Origin: Streptomyces sp. TG1A-60
Lineage (GTDB): Bacteria; Actinomycetota; Actinomycetes; Streptomycetales; Streptomycetaceae
DNA: 64,000 nucleotides
Assembly: GCF_037201975.1 (NCBI RefSeq)
Contig: NZ_CP147520.1
Coordinates: 5,518,001-5,582,000 of the forward strand
Direction: 5' to 3'
Shown: positions 17,913 to 26,957 of the stretch, piece after piece
How positions within the stretch are numbered: the first letter of the stretch is position 1
Layout of the letters: every line of letters begins with the position of its first letter
The notes under the pieces: generated by a model
Databases searched by the model: none
Seen by the model: only the letters and a program-made list of their open reading frames with translations
Told to the model about the DNA's origin: nothing
Position numbers and translations under genes: made by a program

Positions 17913-19667
17913 ATGTCGCGCATACGCTCAGTCGCTGCAGCCGCCACCCATCCCGACCGCAGGGCCTTCCTCGCCGCCGCCGGCGCGGTCGGCCTCGCCG
18001 CGGGGGCCGGATTCGCCCTGCGGCCGGAGACCGCCGCCCACGCCGCCGCCGAGGTCCCCCTGTCGAACCTCTCGAACAGACAGGCCCCGGCCGCGCCGCT
18101 CGCGCCGTACACACGCGGCACGACGCTCGCCTCGGCCGCCGCCCCGCGCGGCACCTCCGGCTACCGCCGCCTCGGCGACGGCCCCGCCTGGCGGCGGGTC
18201 GTCCGCGGCGACCTGGCGGCCCCCAGGTCCGGCCGCGAGAACCGCCGTACGGCGCTGGCTTCGTTCGTCCAGTTCACCGACCTGCACGTGGTGGACGTGC
18301 AGCACCCGCTGCGCTACGAGTACCTGCGCGCCCGGACCGCAAGCGCCTGGCGCCCGCAGGAGGCCCTTTCGGTGGCGGGTGCGGTCTCGCTCGTCGAGCG
18401 GGTGAACGCGCTGCGCGGAGCCCCCGTCACCGGCTCGCCGCTGCACTTCGTGATGACGACCGGCGACAACACCGACAACAACTCAAAGACGGAGCTGGAC
18501 TGGTTCCTGAAGGTGATGAGCGGCGGCCGGGTCACCCCCAACTCCGGTGACCCGCGCCGCTACGAGGGCGTCCAGAACAGCGGCCTCAAGCTCTACTGGC
18601 AGCCGGACGACGCCCTCCGCGACGCCGACAAGCAGCTCGGCTTCCCCCACCTCGACGGCTTCCTCGCCGCCGCGATCCGCGAGGTCAACAGCCCGGGCCT
18701 GAACGTCCCCTGGTACTCCACCGTCGGCAACCACGACTCCCTGCCCGGTGGTTGCTACGCCCCCGGCGACTCCTTCTTCGCCGAATTCGCGGTCGGCGGC
18801 AGGAAGCTGATGACCCTCGACGAGCAGGCCGGCAAGGCCCTCTGGGACAACGTCAAGAGCGGCGGCGACCCCCGGGGCGCCGACTGGAAGGCCGTGCTCA
18901 AGGCCCAGGCGAAGCACATGCGTCCGGTCACCCCGGACGAGAACCGCGCCCCCTTCACCCCGCTGGAGTACCTGAAGGCACACCTCGACCCGGCCCACAC
19001 GGGCCCCGGCCCGGTCGGCCACGGCTACTCACGGGCCAACGTCGACGCCGGCACCCAGTACTACGCCTTCCGCATCGCCGACGACGTCATCGGCATCAGC
19101 CTCGACTCCACCGATCCCGGCGGCCACTACGAGGGCTCGCTCGGGACGGCCCAGCTCAAGTGGCTGGAGCGCACGCTGAAGGAGAGCGCCGGAAACGGCT
19201 CGTACGCGATCGTCTTCAGCCATCACACCAGCAAGTCGATGCGGAACCTCCGCAAGGACCCCTCCCGCCCCGGCGAGGCGCGCCACGGCGGCGACGAGGT
19301 GCTGTCCCTGCTCGGCCGTCACCGCAACGTGCTGGCCTGGGTGAACGGCCACAGCCACCGCAACCGCGTCACCCCGCACCCGTCCCCGGGCGGCGGCTCC
19401 TTCTGGGAGATCTCGACGGCCTCCCACATCGACTTCCCCCAACTGGCGCGCGTCATCGAGCTGGTGGACAACAAGGACGGCACGCTCTCCCTGTTCACCA
19501 CGTTGATCGAGTCGGCCGCCCCGCACGCCACGGACTTCGCGGACCTCTCGCAGACCGGCCTCGCGGCCCTCTACCGGGAGCTCTCCTACAACGCCCCGGG
19601 CCGCCGCGACACCCTCAACGGCACCTCGGAGGACCGCAACACGGAGCTGGTGCTCAGGAAGGGCTGA
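17913..19667 (+). CDS. Tat-exported metallophosphoesterase (TIGR03767-like)
   Basis: 584 residues. The N-terminus has a twin-arginine signal (HPDRRAFLAAAGAVGLAAG) with a cleavage region near AHAAAE. Calcineurin-type metal motifs occur in order: FTDLHVVD (D and H), GDNTDNN, GNHD (near 275), FSHHTS (near 435) and NGHSHRN (near 475). It should act outside the cell or in the wall as a phosphomonoesterase or diesterase. The ribosome site GGGGAGA precedes the ATG. A PHO-box-like sequence upstream would fit phosphate control. The specific substrate is unknown. Confidence 0.88.
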   Translation: MSRIRSVAAAATHPDRRAFLAAAGAVGLAAGAGFALRPETAAHAAAEVPLSNLSNRQAPAAPLAPYTRGTTLASAAAPRGTSGYRRLGDGPAWRRVVRGDLAAPRSGRENRRTALASFVQFTDLHVVDVQHPLRYEYLRARTASAWRPQEALSVAGAVSLVERVNALRGAPVTGSPLHFVMTTGDNTDNNSKTELDWFLKVMSGGRVTPNSGDPRRYEGVQNSGLKLYWQPDDALRDADKQLGFPHLDGFLAAAIREVNSPGLNVPWYSTVGNHDSLPGGCYAPGDSFFAEFAVGGRKLMTLDEQAGKALWDNVKSGGDPRGADWKAVLKAQAKHMRPVTPDENRAPFTPLEYLKAHLDPAHTGPGPVGHGYSRANVDAGTQYYAFRIADDVIGISLDSTDPGGHYEGSLGTAQLKWLERTLKESAGNGSYAIVFSHHTSKSMRNLRKDPSRPGEARHGGDEVLSLLGRHRNVLAWVNGHSHRNRVTPHPSPGGGSFWEISTASHIDFPQLARVIELVDNKDGTLSLFTTLIESAAPHATDFADLSQTGLAALYRELSYNAPGRRDTLNGTSEDRNTELVLRKG

Positions 19668-19778
19668 AAGCCGCTCAACCGGCATTCCCTGCTCAACCTT
19701 GCCCCACGCCACAGCGGTCCCTCCCCCGACCGATACTTCTCGGAACCGCCGAGAGGGCCGGACGACAGGGGGAACACC

Positions 19779-20960
19779 ATGTCAGTACGTACGGGTCTGG
19801 TGGCGGCCACAGCGCTGGTGGCGGCGGTGGCGACGGTCGCCCCGGCGGTGGCGTCACCGGCCCGAGCCGACCACGGCGCGACCCGGAAGGCCATGGAGGC
19901 GGCGGTGAGGGACGGCGTCCCCGGAGTGGCCCTGCAGGCCAAGGACAGGCACGGAGTCTGGAAGGCCACCTCCGGCGTCGGCGACCTCAGGACGGGCAAG
20001 CCGCGATCGGCCCACGACCGCTACCGCGTCGGCAGCGTCACCAAGAGCTTCGTCGCGACCGTCCTGCTCCAACTGGAGGCGGAGGGGCGGCTGTCGCTGG
20101 ACGACCAGGTGGACACCTGGCTGCCGGGCCTGGTGCGCGGCAACGGCCACGACGGCCGTGAAGTGACGCTCCGTCAACTCCTCAACCACACCAGCGGCAT
20201 CAACGACTACACGTCCGACGAGACCTTCGCCCGCACGTACTTCCTGAAGGACGGCTTCTTCGAGCACCGCCACGACACGGCGGCCCCGCGCGACCTGGTG
20301 GCGATCGCCATGAAGCACAAGCCGGACTTCGCTCCCGGCACCGACTGGAACTACTCGAACACCAACTACGTCCTGGCCGGCCTGGTGATCGAGAAGGTCA
20401 CGGGCCACGCGTACGGGGAGGAGATCCGCGACCGCGTCATCGAACCCCTCGGCCTGCGCGCCACCCTCGTCCCCGGCATCTACCCGAAGGTCCCGAAGCC
20501 CAGCAGTCGTGCCTACGGCAAGCTGGCCGAGACGAACACGGGACCGACGTACGACGTCACCGAGCTGAACCCGTCCCTGGCCTACGCGGCGGGCGAGATG
20601 ATCTCCGACTCGGGCGACCTCAACCGTTTCTACACGGCGCTGCTCAAGGGCAGGCTCCTGCCGCCGAAGCAGCTCGCCGAGATGAAGACCACGATCAAGC
20701 TCGACGAGTACCCCCACGCCGGCTACGGCCTGGGCCTCATCGGGCGCGAGCTCAGCTGCGGGATCACCGTCTGGGGCCACGGCGGCGGCATCCACGGCTC
20801 CATTTCGGAAGCCGTCACCACGGCCGACGGCCGCCACGCCCTGGCGTTCAACTTCAACGGCGACTGGGCGGGTGACGGCGAGGCGATCCTGGAGGCGGAG
20901 TTCTGCGGGAAGTGGCCCGCCGGACGAAACGCGCCCGTGGGCGGAGCCCTCGGTACATGA
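19779..20960 (+). CDS. secreted serine hydrolase, beta-lactamase / D-Ala-D-Ala carboxypeptidase (S12) family
   Basis: 393 residues with a Sec signal (VAATALVAAVATVAPAVASPARA). The active-site Ser-x-x-Lys is in VGSVTKSFVA (about 85-90), Tyr-x-Asn in WNYSNTNY (about 188-195) and the third motif is HGGG in VWGHGGGIHG (about 330). These are the marks of class C beta-lactamase-fold peptidases. It may be a DD-peptidase on peptidoglycan, or an esterase. AGGGGG precedes the ATG. It lies 111 bp after the phosphoesterase gene. Confidence 0.9.
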   Translation: MSVRTGLVAATALVAAVATVAPAVASPARADHGATRKAMEAAVRDGVPGVALQAKDRHGVWKATSGVGDLRTGKPRSAHDRYRVGSVTKSFVATVLLQLEAEGRLSLDDQVDTWLPGLVRGNGHDGREVTLRQLLNHTSGINDYTSDETFARTYFLKDGFFEHRHDTAAPRDLVAIAMKHKPDFAPGTDWNYSNTNYVLAGLVIEKVTGHAYGEEIRDRVIEPLGLRATLVPGIYPKVPKPSSRAYGKLAETNTGPTYDVTELNPSLAYAAGEMISDSGDLNRFYTALLKGRLLPPKQLAEMKTTIKLDEYPHAGYGLGLIGRELSCGITVWGHGGGIHGSISEAVTTADGRHALAFNFNGDWAGDGEAILEAEFCGKWPAGRNAPVGGALGT

Positions 20961-20992
20961 GGGAGGCCGCCGAGCGGGCGGCGGCCTCCCTC
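20959..20992. terminator. bidirectional hairpin after the S12 hydrolase
   Basis: A 13-bp perfect stem (20959-20971 with 20980-20992) that begins inside the TGA stop. It also faces the end of the converging gene at 21022. Confidence 0.75.
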
Positions 20993-21021
20993 TCCCCTCC
21001 TGCCGGATCCGGGTTACCCGG

Positions 21022-22079
21022 TCACCGGGGAAGCACCACGACGTACGCGGCCGGATCACGGTCGCACGACGCCATCAGGGCGGTTCGGACGACGGCCGCC
21101 TGCTGCTCCGGACAGTCGCGGAGCTTCCTGGGAGTGATGTGGACGACGGTGATGCCGAGCCGCTCCAGCAGCTCGCGCTTGCGGGCGTACTCGGACCACA
21201 GGGCGTCGTCCTCCTGGCGTGGGGCGCGGGTGTCCAGTTCGACCGCGACGGCCTGCTCCGGCCAGTACGCGTCCAGCCCGCCGAGGTGAGGGCCGCCGGG
21301 CAGTCGGAGGTCGACGTTCCACACCGGGTCGGGAAGAGCGTACTCGCGGACCAGCCGGTACAGGTGGTCCTCCGCGATCGCCCGCCCCTCCGCGAGCAAC
21401 GACTCCACGGCGTCGACGACATGCGGTCGGCTCAGCAGCCGCGCCCTCTTCAACTCCCCTACCACGGCCGCGGGTTCGGTGTGACCGCCGCGCACCGCCT
21501 CCGTCAGCAGCCGGCGTACGGCGCCCGCGTCCGGGAGTTCCGCGACCGCGTCGGCCAGCGCGCGCGGCACGGGGGCGACGGGCAGACCCGTCACATACGA
21601 CGGGGTCGGCATGTCGGCTGTACGGACGATCCGCACGCATCCCGCGTTCCGCAGCCGACGCATCCGCGGCACCAGGACGTCGACCGCGTCGGAGGAGGGA
21701 AGCGGGGGGCGGACGTGAACCCGTGGAGCGTCAGGGCGGCCGGTCCGGTGATCACCGCGTCCGGGTAGCGGGGCGCCTGGCGGGGCTCGTCCGGGTTCGG
21801 CTGCGCAGGGACTCCGGCGGCCCCGGCGGACGTCTCACGGAACGGTGAGCGGGCCGCGTACGACAGCACCGCGTGCAGCCGCTCCTCGGACGTGGCCGGC
21901 CCGGGGTGCAGCAGGAAGACGCCCGGAAGAATCTGCTGCCAGGGCCCGTCGGGCCGGCACCGCTCGTTCGTCTCGGCGGCGGTGACGCCCTGCGCGCGCA
22001 ACTGCGCGGCGGTCAGGACCCGGCGCGTGACGTCCGAGAGGTGGAGCGGGCGAGGGGAGAGCGGGGTGTTGTGGGTCAT
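21022..22079 (-). pseudogene. AbiEi/DUF559-like protein, frameshifted
   Basis: The N-terminal part from the ATG at 22079 (MTHNTPLSPRPLHLSDVTRR) has an AbiEi-like helix-turn-helix and the segment AVITGPAALTLHGF. It then loses frame. The C-terminal part continues in another frame as VDVLVPRMRRLRNAGCVRI... to VVVLPR at 21022. It carries a PD-(D/E)xK nuclease-like pattern (GGLDAYWPEQAVAVELDTR, then ERLGITVVHITPRKL). The two frames join smoothly if one G is restored in the G6 run at 21704-21709 (+ strand). Such proteins are common single genes in actinobacteria and resemble abortive-infection antitoxins or nucleases; function unproven. Real mutation or homopolymer error. Confidence 0.75.
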
Positions 22080-22149
22080 GCCCCGGAGGTTCCCGCTCCG
22101 GGGCCGCCCATGAACCGCTGTTACACGCTTGTCGACAAATCCGGACAAG

Positions 22150-22188
22150 AACGCACTAAAGTACGTGCGTTCGACTGTCGATAGTCGC
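22150..22188. promoter_or_regulatory. two adjacent inverted repeats upstream of the AbiEi-like gene
   Basis: AACGCAC-N8-GTGCGTT (22150-22171) and, directly after it, CGACT-N6-AGTCG. They lie in an unusually AT-rich stretch 70-110 bp before the start at 22079. Their symmetry suggests binding sites for a dimeric regulator, possibly the gene's own helix-turn-helix product. Confidence 0.4.
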
Positions 22189-22320
22189 TGGTCCGGACGA
22201 GGACCGGAAAAGGTTACGGCTCCGCATACCCGAATCCCGTAACCCCGAACCCGGTCGCCCCCGCCCGTCCGGCCGCGGGCAGCCGTGCCGACGTGCAACA
22301 ACGCGGGAGTGCCACGGCAG

Positions 22321-24918
22321 TTACCCCGCAGCCTCCGCCGCCGCGTCACATGCCTGTCCGCGCAGCACCCGGGCCAGGTCGTCCCGGGCCTCCAGCACCA
22401 GCCTCCGCAGGGCCGGCGCCGCCCCCGCGTGCGCGGCCAGCCACTCGTCCGTCGCGTCCAGGGTCGCCCGGGAGTCCTGGAAGGAGGGGAAGAGCCCCCG
22501 GACCACGTCCATCCCGATCTGGATGGACCGCTCGGCCCACACCCGCTCGATCACCTCGAAGTACCTGGAGGCGTAGGGGGCGGTCAACTCCCGCTGCGAG
22601 GGCCGCGAGAAGCCCGTGATCGTCGCCTCGACCAGCGCGTTCGACAGGGTGTCCGACTCCACGACCGACGTCCAGGCCTGCGCCTTGACCGCGGCGGACG
22701 GCCGGGCCGCCAGGCACCGCACCTGGTGCCGCTTGCCGGAAGCCGTGTCGTCGCGGGCCAGCTCGGCCGCCAGGACGGCCTCGTCGGCGACGCCGTGCGT
22801 GGCCAGCGGCTCCAGGAAGGCCCAGCGCAGCTCCTGGTCGACCGCCAGCCCGTCGACCTTCTCTGTTCCGGCCAACAGCCCTTGCAACACCGCCAGATCG
22901 GCCTCGCCCGACGCCACCGAGGCGAAGAAACGGGCCCAGGTCAGCTGGTGCTGACTGCCCGGCTCGGCCGCCCGCAGCTCCCGCAGGGCGCCCTCCGCCA
23001 GCAGCCGGCCACCGGTCTCCCGCCACGCCGGAGCCGCGTAGTGCGTGAGCGCCGAGTCGGCCCACGCGTGCAGCATCTGGAGCACCCCGATGTCGGACTC
23101 CCGCCCGGCGAACCGCAGCACGAGGTCGACGAAGTCCCGCGCCGGCAGCAGCGCGTCCCGGGTCAGGTTCCACAGCGCCGACCAGCACAGCGCCCGCGCC
23201 AGCGGGTCGGAGACGTCCCCGAGCCCGGCCCGCAGCGTGTCCAGTGACGCCGCGTCGAAACGGATCTTGCAGTACGTCAGGTCGTCGTCGTTGACCAGCA
23301 CCAGCTCCGGCGCCTCGGCCCCGGCCAGCTCGGCCACGACCGTACGCGGCCCGTCGACATCCACCTCGGCCCGCGCATACCGCTCCAACCGGCCCGCGCC
23401 GTTCTTGTCGCCGCTCGCGCGCCGGTACAGGCCGATCGCCACCCGGTGGGGCCGCAGCTCGGGGTGCGACTCGGCGGCCTCCTGCACCACGGCCAGCTCG
23501 TCGATCCGGCTGTCCCTGTCCAACAGGACCTGTGGAGTCAGGGAGTTCACCCCCGCCGTCTGGAGCCACGCACGCGACCAGGACGCAATGTCCCGCCCGC
23601 TGGTCTCCTCAAGGACCGACAGCAGATCGCCGAGACGTGTGTTGCCGTACGCGTTCCGCTTGAAGTAGCGCCGGGCGCCCTCCAGGAAGGCCTCACGCCC
23701 CACGTACGCGACCAGCTGCTTCAGTACGGACGCGCCCTTGGCGTAGGTGATGCCGTCGAAGTTGAGCTTCGCGTCCTCCAGGTCGCGGATGTCGGCCGTG
23801 ACGGGATGGGTGGAGGGCAGCTGGTCGGCCCGGTAGGCCCATGACTTGCGGTTGTTGGCGAAGGTGATCCAGCCGTTGGTGAAGCGCGTCGCCTCCACCA
23901 TGGAGAAGGAGCCCATGAAGTCGGCGAACGACTCCTTCAGCCACAGGTCGTCCCACCACACCATGGTCACGAGGTCGCCGAACCACATGTGCGCCATCTC
24001 GTGCAGGATGACGTTCGCCCGCCGCTCGTACGACGCCTGGGTGACCTTGCCGCGGAAGATGAACTCCTCACGGAAGGTGACGAGCCCGGGGTTCTCCATC
24101 GCGCCGAGGTTGTACTCGGGCACGAAGGCCTGGTCGTACTTCCCGAACGGGTACGGGTAGTCGAAGTGGTCGTGGAAGAAGTCCAGACCCTGCTTGGTGA
24201 TCTGGAACACGTCGTCGGAGTCGAAGTGCGGTGCGAGGCCCTTGCGGCACATCGCGCCGAGCGGGATCTCCAGCCGCGTACCGTCCTCGAAGACGCGCTC
24301 GTAGGAGTCCGTCACGTAGTGGTACGGGCCCGCGGCGATCGCCGTGATGTACGTCGAGATCGGCTTGGTCTCCGCGAACCGCCACACCCCGTCCGTCCGC
24401 TCGCCGACCCCGTTGCTCCACACGGCCCACCCCTCCGGCGCGCGCACCTCGAAGCGGAAGGGGGCCTTGAGGTCCGGCTGCTCGAAGTTCGCGAACACGC
24501 GGCGCGAGTCGGCCGGCTCGTACTGGGTGTAGAGGTAGACCTCCCCGTCCTCGGGGTCGACGAAGCGGTGCATGCCCTCGCCGGTGCGGGAGTAGGCACA
24601 CCGTGCGTCCACCACCAGCTCGTTGTCGGCGGCCAGGTCGTCGAGGACGATCCGGGCGCCGTCGAAGACCTCGCTCGGGTCGAGGTCCCGGCCGTTGAGG
24701 GAGACGGCCGTCACGCTCGGCGCGATCAGGTCGGCGAAGCTGCCGGCGCCGGGGTCGGCGCAGCGGAAGCGGACGGTTGTCACCGACCGGAAGGTGCGCG
24801 GCTCGTCACCGGACGCGCCGACGGCGGACCGCAGGTCGAGAAAGACCTCGTAACCGTCGACCAACAGCAGCGCGGCCCGCTCCCGGGCCTCGTCACGGGA
24901 CAGGTTCTCACCGGGCAC
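22321..24918 (-). CDS. aminopeptidase N, M1 family (second copy, intact)
   Basis: 865 residues from the GTG at 24918 (VPGENLSRDEARERAALL), with GAGGGAG about eight bases upstream. It holds the exopeptidase motif GAMENPG, the zinc site HEMAHMWFGDL with the third ligand in WLKESFAD, and the C-terminal ERAP1-C-like helical domain with LVNDDDLTYCKIRFD at its start. It removes N-terminal residues from peptides in the cytosol. It is clearly paralogous to the broken gene at 7539-10144, sharing the same start pattern and both domains, so it may cover for that loss. Confidence 0.95.
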   Translation of the reverse strand: MPGENLSRDEARERAALLLVDGYEVFLDLRSAVGASGDEPRTFRSVTTVRFRCADPGAGSFADLIAPSVTAVSLNGRDLDPSEVFDGARIVLDDLAADNELVVDARCAYSRTGEGMHRFVDPEDGEVYLYTQYEPADSRRVFANFEQPDLKAPFRFEVRAPEGWAVWSNGVGERTDGVWRFAETKPISTYITAIAAGPYHYVTDSYERVFEDGTRLEIPLGAMCRKGLAPHFDSDDVFQITKQGLDFFHDHFDYPYPFGKYDQAFVPEYNLGAMENPGLVTFREEFIFRGKVTQASYERRANVILHEMAHMWFGDLVTMVWWDDLWLKESFADFMGSFSMVEATRFTNGWITFANNRKSWAYRADQLPSTHPVTADIRDLEDAKLNFDGITYAKGASVLKQLVAYVGREAFLEGARRYFKRNAYGNTRLGDLLSVLEETSGRDIASWSRAWLQTAGVNSLTPQVLLDRDSRIDELAVVQEAAESHPELRPHRVAIGLYRRASGDKNGAGRLERYARAEVDVDGPRTVVAELAGAEAPELVLVNDDDLTYCKIRFDAASLDTLRAGLGDVSDPLARALCWSALWNLTRDALLPARDFVDLVLRFAGRESDIGVLQMLHAWADSALTHYAAPAWRETGGRLLAEGALRELRAAEPGSQHQLTWARFFASVASGEADLAVLQGLLAGTEKVDGLAVDQELRWAFLEPLATHGVADEAVLAAELARDDTASGKRHQVRCLAARPSAAVKAQAWTSVVESDTLSNALVEATITGFSRPSQRELTAPYASRYFEVIERVWAERSIQIGMDVVRGLFPSFQDSRATLDATDEWLAAHAGAAPALRRLVLEARDDLARVLRGQACDAAAEAAG

Positions 24919-25057
24919 GGGCGGCACTCCCTCAGGGTGGTGTTCAGTATGCGGACGGAGCCGATCCTGCCATGCGCGCCCGACGGCGGGCAGTCGGGAA
25001 TGACACGCCCGGCCGTCGGTGTTGCCAGCTGAAACGGCTGAACCTCCAAGGAGAACC

Positions 25058-25708
25058 ATGTCCGAGCAGACGTCCGGCAAGACCCCCGTCGACTTCTGGT
25101 TCGACCCCCTGTGCCCCTGGGCGTGGATGACCTCGCGGTGGGTCCTGGAAGTGGAGAAGGTCCGGGACATCGAAGTCCGCTGGCACCTGATGAGCCTCGC
25201 GGTGCTGAACGAGGACAAGCTCGACGAACTTCCCGAGGAGTACCGCGAGCTGTTGGAGGCCAAGGCCTGGGGTCCGGTGCGGGTCGTCATCGCCGCGCGG
25301 CAGGAGCACGGCGCCGGGGTGCTCGGCGACCTCTACACCGCCATGGGCACGCGGGTGCACAACCGGGGCGAGGGCATAGAGAAGGACGTCGTCGCCGCCT
25401 CGCTGAAGGACGTCGGCCTGCCCGACTCCCTCATGGACCACTGGGACTACACCCCGTACGAGGCCGAGCTGCGCGCGTCCCACAAGGAGGGCATCGACAA
25501 GGTCGGCCAGGACGTCGGCACCCCGGTCATCGCCGTCCCCGGCGCCGACGGTGAGCAGATCGCCTTCTTCGGCCCCGTCGTCACCCCCGCCCCCCGGGGC
25601 GAGGAGGCCGGCCGGCTCTGGGACGGCACCCTCCTGGTCGCCTCCGTCCCCGGCTTCTACGAGATCAAGCGCACCCGCACCAAGGGCCCGGACTTCAGCA
25701 ACCTGTGA
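25058..25708 (+). CDS. DsbA-family thioredoxin-fold protein (Rv2466c-like)
   Basis: 216 residues with no signal peptide, so cytoplasmic. The N-terminus VDFWFDPLCPWAWMTSRW matches the family of mycothiol-dependent nitroreductase Rv2466c. That enzyme has CPWC; here the second cysteine is alanine (CPWA), making this a single-cysteine member. A cis-proline loop (VGTPVIAVPG) is present. It probably acts in mycothiol-linked redox chemistry, but with one cysteine it cannot form the internal disulfide. AAGGAG precedes the ATG at 25058. It converges with the next gene. Confidence 0.85.
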   Translation: MSEQTSGKTPVDFWFDPLCPWAWMTSRWVLEVEKVRDIEVRWHLMSLAVLNEDKLDELPEEYRELLEAKAWGPVRVVIAARQEHGAGVLGDLYTAMGTRVHNRGEGIEKDVVAASLKDVGLPDSLMDHWDYTPYEAELRASHKEGIDKVGQDVGTPVIAVPGADGEQIAFFGPVVTPAPRGEEAGRLWDGTLLVASVPGFYEIKRTRTKGPDFSNL

Positions 25709-25717
25709 TCGGCCGGG

Positions 25718-25933
25718 TCACCTGAAGGACTCGGGGAGGGTCAGCCCCTTGCTCTGGTTGCCGTACGGCTGGACCCACAGGCAGCGCCCCTTCTCGCCGC
25801 GGTTGCCGCAACGCCACCAGCCGGCCGGGTCCATCCCCAGGGACTTGAGGTACTGCCGCACCTCCTTGTCGGCCTCATGGAACGCGAGGGGCTTGCGTCC
25901 TCCGCAAGGGGGGCAGTACTTGTAACTCGGCAT
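25718..25933 (-). CDS. small zinc-ribbon-like protein, unknown function
   Basis: 71 residues beginning MPSYKYCPPCGGRKPLAFH. A CPPC pair near the N-terminus and a later WWRCGNRGEKGRC pair could bind one zinc. The rest is basic with tryptophans (PAGWWRCG, CLWVQPYG), which suggests nucleic-acid or protein binding. GGGAGGTCGC before the ATG is a good ribosome site, and codon use is typical. Only nine bases separate its end from the converging dsbA-like gene. Family not recognised. Confidence 0.75.
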   Translation of the reverse strand: MPSYKYCPPCGGRKPLAFHEADKEVRQYLKSLGMDPAGWWRCGNRGEKGRCLWVQPYGNQSKGLTLPESFR

Positions 25934-26058
25934 GCGACCTCCCGGTCCGGTCGGCCGGATCGGGAATCCGGCCGGAAAACGGGAGCATAGGGCGAAATGG
26001 CAGGAAATCGTCTGACCGGAACGCGTCCCGCCGCGGCGTTTTCCGGCGATCGGAAGAC

Positions 26059-26095
26059 GGGGACCCCCGCGAGTCACGCCCTCGCGGGGGTCCCC
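26059..26095 (-). terminator. sodF terminator hairpin
   Basis: A perfect 15-bp stem (26059-26073 with 26081-26095), loop of 7, followed on the minus strand by CGTCTTCC. It lies about 65 bp after the sodF stop and would end the sodF mRNA and any 3'-UTR-derived RNA. Confidence 0.8.
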
Positions 26096-26155
26096 CTTCT
26101 TCTGCCTGCCCGGTGAAGGTTGAGAAGACGATCACGAGCAGGGCATCCCGGTCAC
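26059..26155 (-). ncRNA. sodF 3' UTR, candidate s-SodF small RNA
   Basis: In S. coelicolor a stable RNA of about 90 nt, s-SodF, is processed from the sodF 3' UTR and pairs near the ribosome site of sodN mRNA. Here the distance from stop to terminator gives about the same length. On the minus strand the unpaired part contains CGTCTTCTCAACCTTCACC, whose complement (GGTGAAGGTTGAGAAGACG) resembles a ribosome-site region. Assignment is by position and known biology; sodN itself is not in the window. Confidence 0.5.
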
Positions 26156-26159
26156 TGCC

Positions 26160-26801
26160 TCAGGGGGCGAGCAGCAAGACATCCGCGCGGGACTTGGCGG
26201 CCTCGTGACGCCGGGCCACGTCCTGCCAGTTGACGACGGCCCACATGGCGTCGATGAAGTCGACCTTCTGGTTCTTGTACTGGAGGTAGAAGGCGTGCTC
26301 CCAGGCGTCGAACACGAGGATCGGCGTCGAGCCCTGGCCGACGTTGCCCTGGTGGTCGTAGACCTGCTCGACGATCAGCCGCCCGCTCAGCGGCTCGTAC
26401 GCCAGTACGCCCCAGCCGGAGCCCTGGGTGGTGGCCGAGGCCTTGGTCAGCTGGGCCTTGAAGTTCGCGAAGGAGCCGAAGGACTCGGCGATGGCGTCCG
26501 CGAGTTCGCCCACGCCGTCCTTCTCCAGCGGCTCACCGCCGCCCTCTCCCGTCATGTTCTGCCAGTAGATGGAGTGCAGGATGTGGCCGGAGAGATGGAA
26601 GGCCAGATTCTTCTCCAGGCCGTTGATCGCGCCCCAGGTCTCCTTGTCCCGCGCCTCGGCGAGCTGCTCCAGTGTGTCGTTGGCTCCCTTGACGTACGCC
26701 GCGTGGTGCTTGTCGTGGTGCAGTTCGATGATCTCGGGGCTGATCACGGGGGCGAGTGCCGCGTAGTCGTACGGCAGTTCAGGGAGCGTGTAGACGGGCA
26801 T
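26160..26801 (-). CDS. sodF: iron (Fe/Mn-type) superoxide dismutase
   Basis: 213 residues that convert superoxide to oxygen and hydrogen peroxide in the cytosol. Metal ligands are visible: His in [10 protein letters not shown] (about 28), His in [11 protein letters not shown] (about 76-82), and Asp and His in [15 protein letters not shown] (about 163-167). GAGGGGG precedes the ATG at 26801, which is preferred over the upstream ATG at 26855. A perfect Nur box lies 21 bp before the start. In S. coelicolor Nur with nickel represses sodF while the nickel enzyme SodN is used, so the same switch is expected here. Confidence 0.95.
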   Translation of the reverse strand: MPVYTLPELPYDYAALAPVISPEIIELHHDKHHAAYVKGANDTLEQLAEARDKETWGAINGLEKNLAFHLSGHILHSIYWQNMTGEGGGEPLEKDGVGELADAIAESFGSFANFKAQLTKASATTQGSGWGVLAYEPLSGRLIVEQVYDHQGNVGQGSTPILVFDAWEHAFYLQYKNQKVDFIDAMWAVVNWQDVARRHEAAKSRADVLLLAP

Positions 26802-26821
26802 GGGGTCCCCCTCGACTCTTA

Positions 26822-26838
26822 TTGCAACATGCTTGCAA
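26822..26838. promoter_or_regulatory. Nur box TTGCAA-N5-TTGCAA
   Basis: The sequence TTGCAA-CATGC-TTGCAA is an exact match to the published Nur binding motif of S. coelicolor (tTGCaa-N5-ttGCAA). Its position just upstream of sodF is where the Fur-family nickel sensor Nur represses transcription. Confidence 0.85.
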
Positions 26839-26887
26839 ATGCACGCTAACAGCAAAACGCTGTGTGGGTGTGCCCAGGTGCGCCGAA

Positions 26888-26931
26888 GGGTCCTCGCGCG
26901 GACCGATCGTCCGTCCTCCGTGCGAGGGCCC
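26888..26931 (-). terminator. imperfect hairpin after the permease remnant
   Basis: 15-base arms (26888-26902 with 26917-26931) pair with two G-U pairs. The hairpin lies after the end of the leftward remnant at 26958 and before the sodF promoter. Confidence 0.5.
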
Positions 26932-26957
26932 TGAATCCGCGTGTGCCCGCGGGCGCG

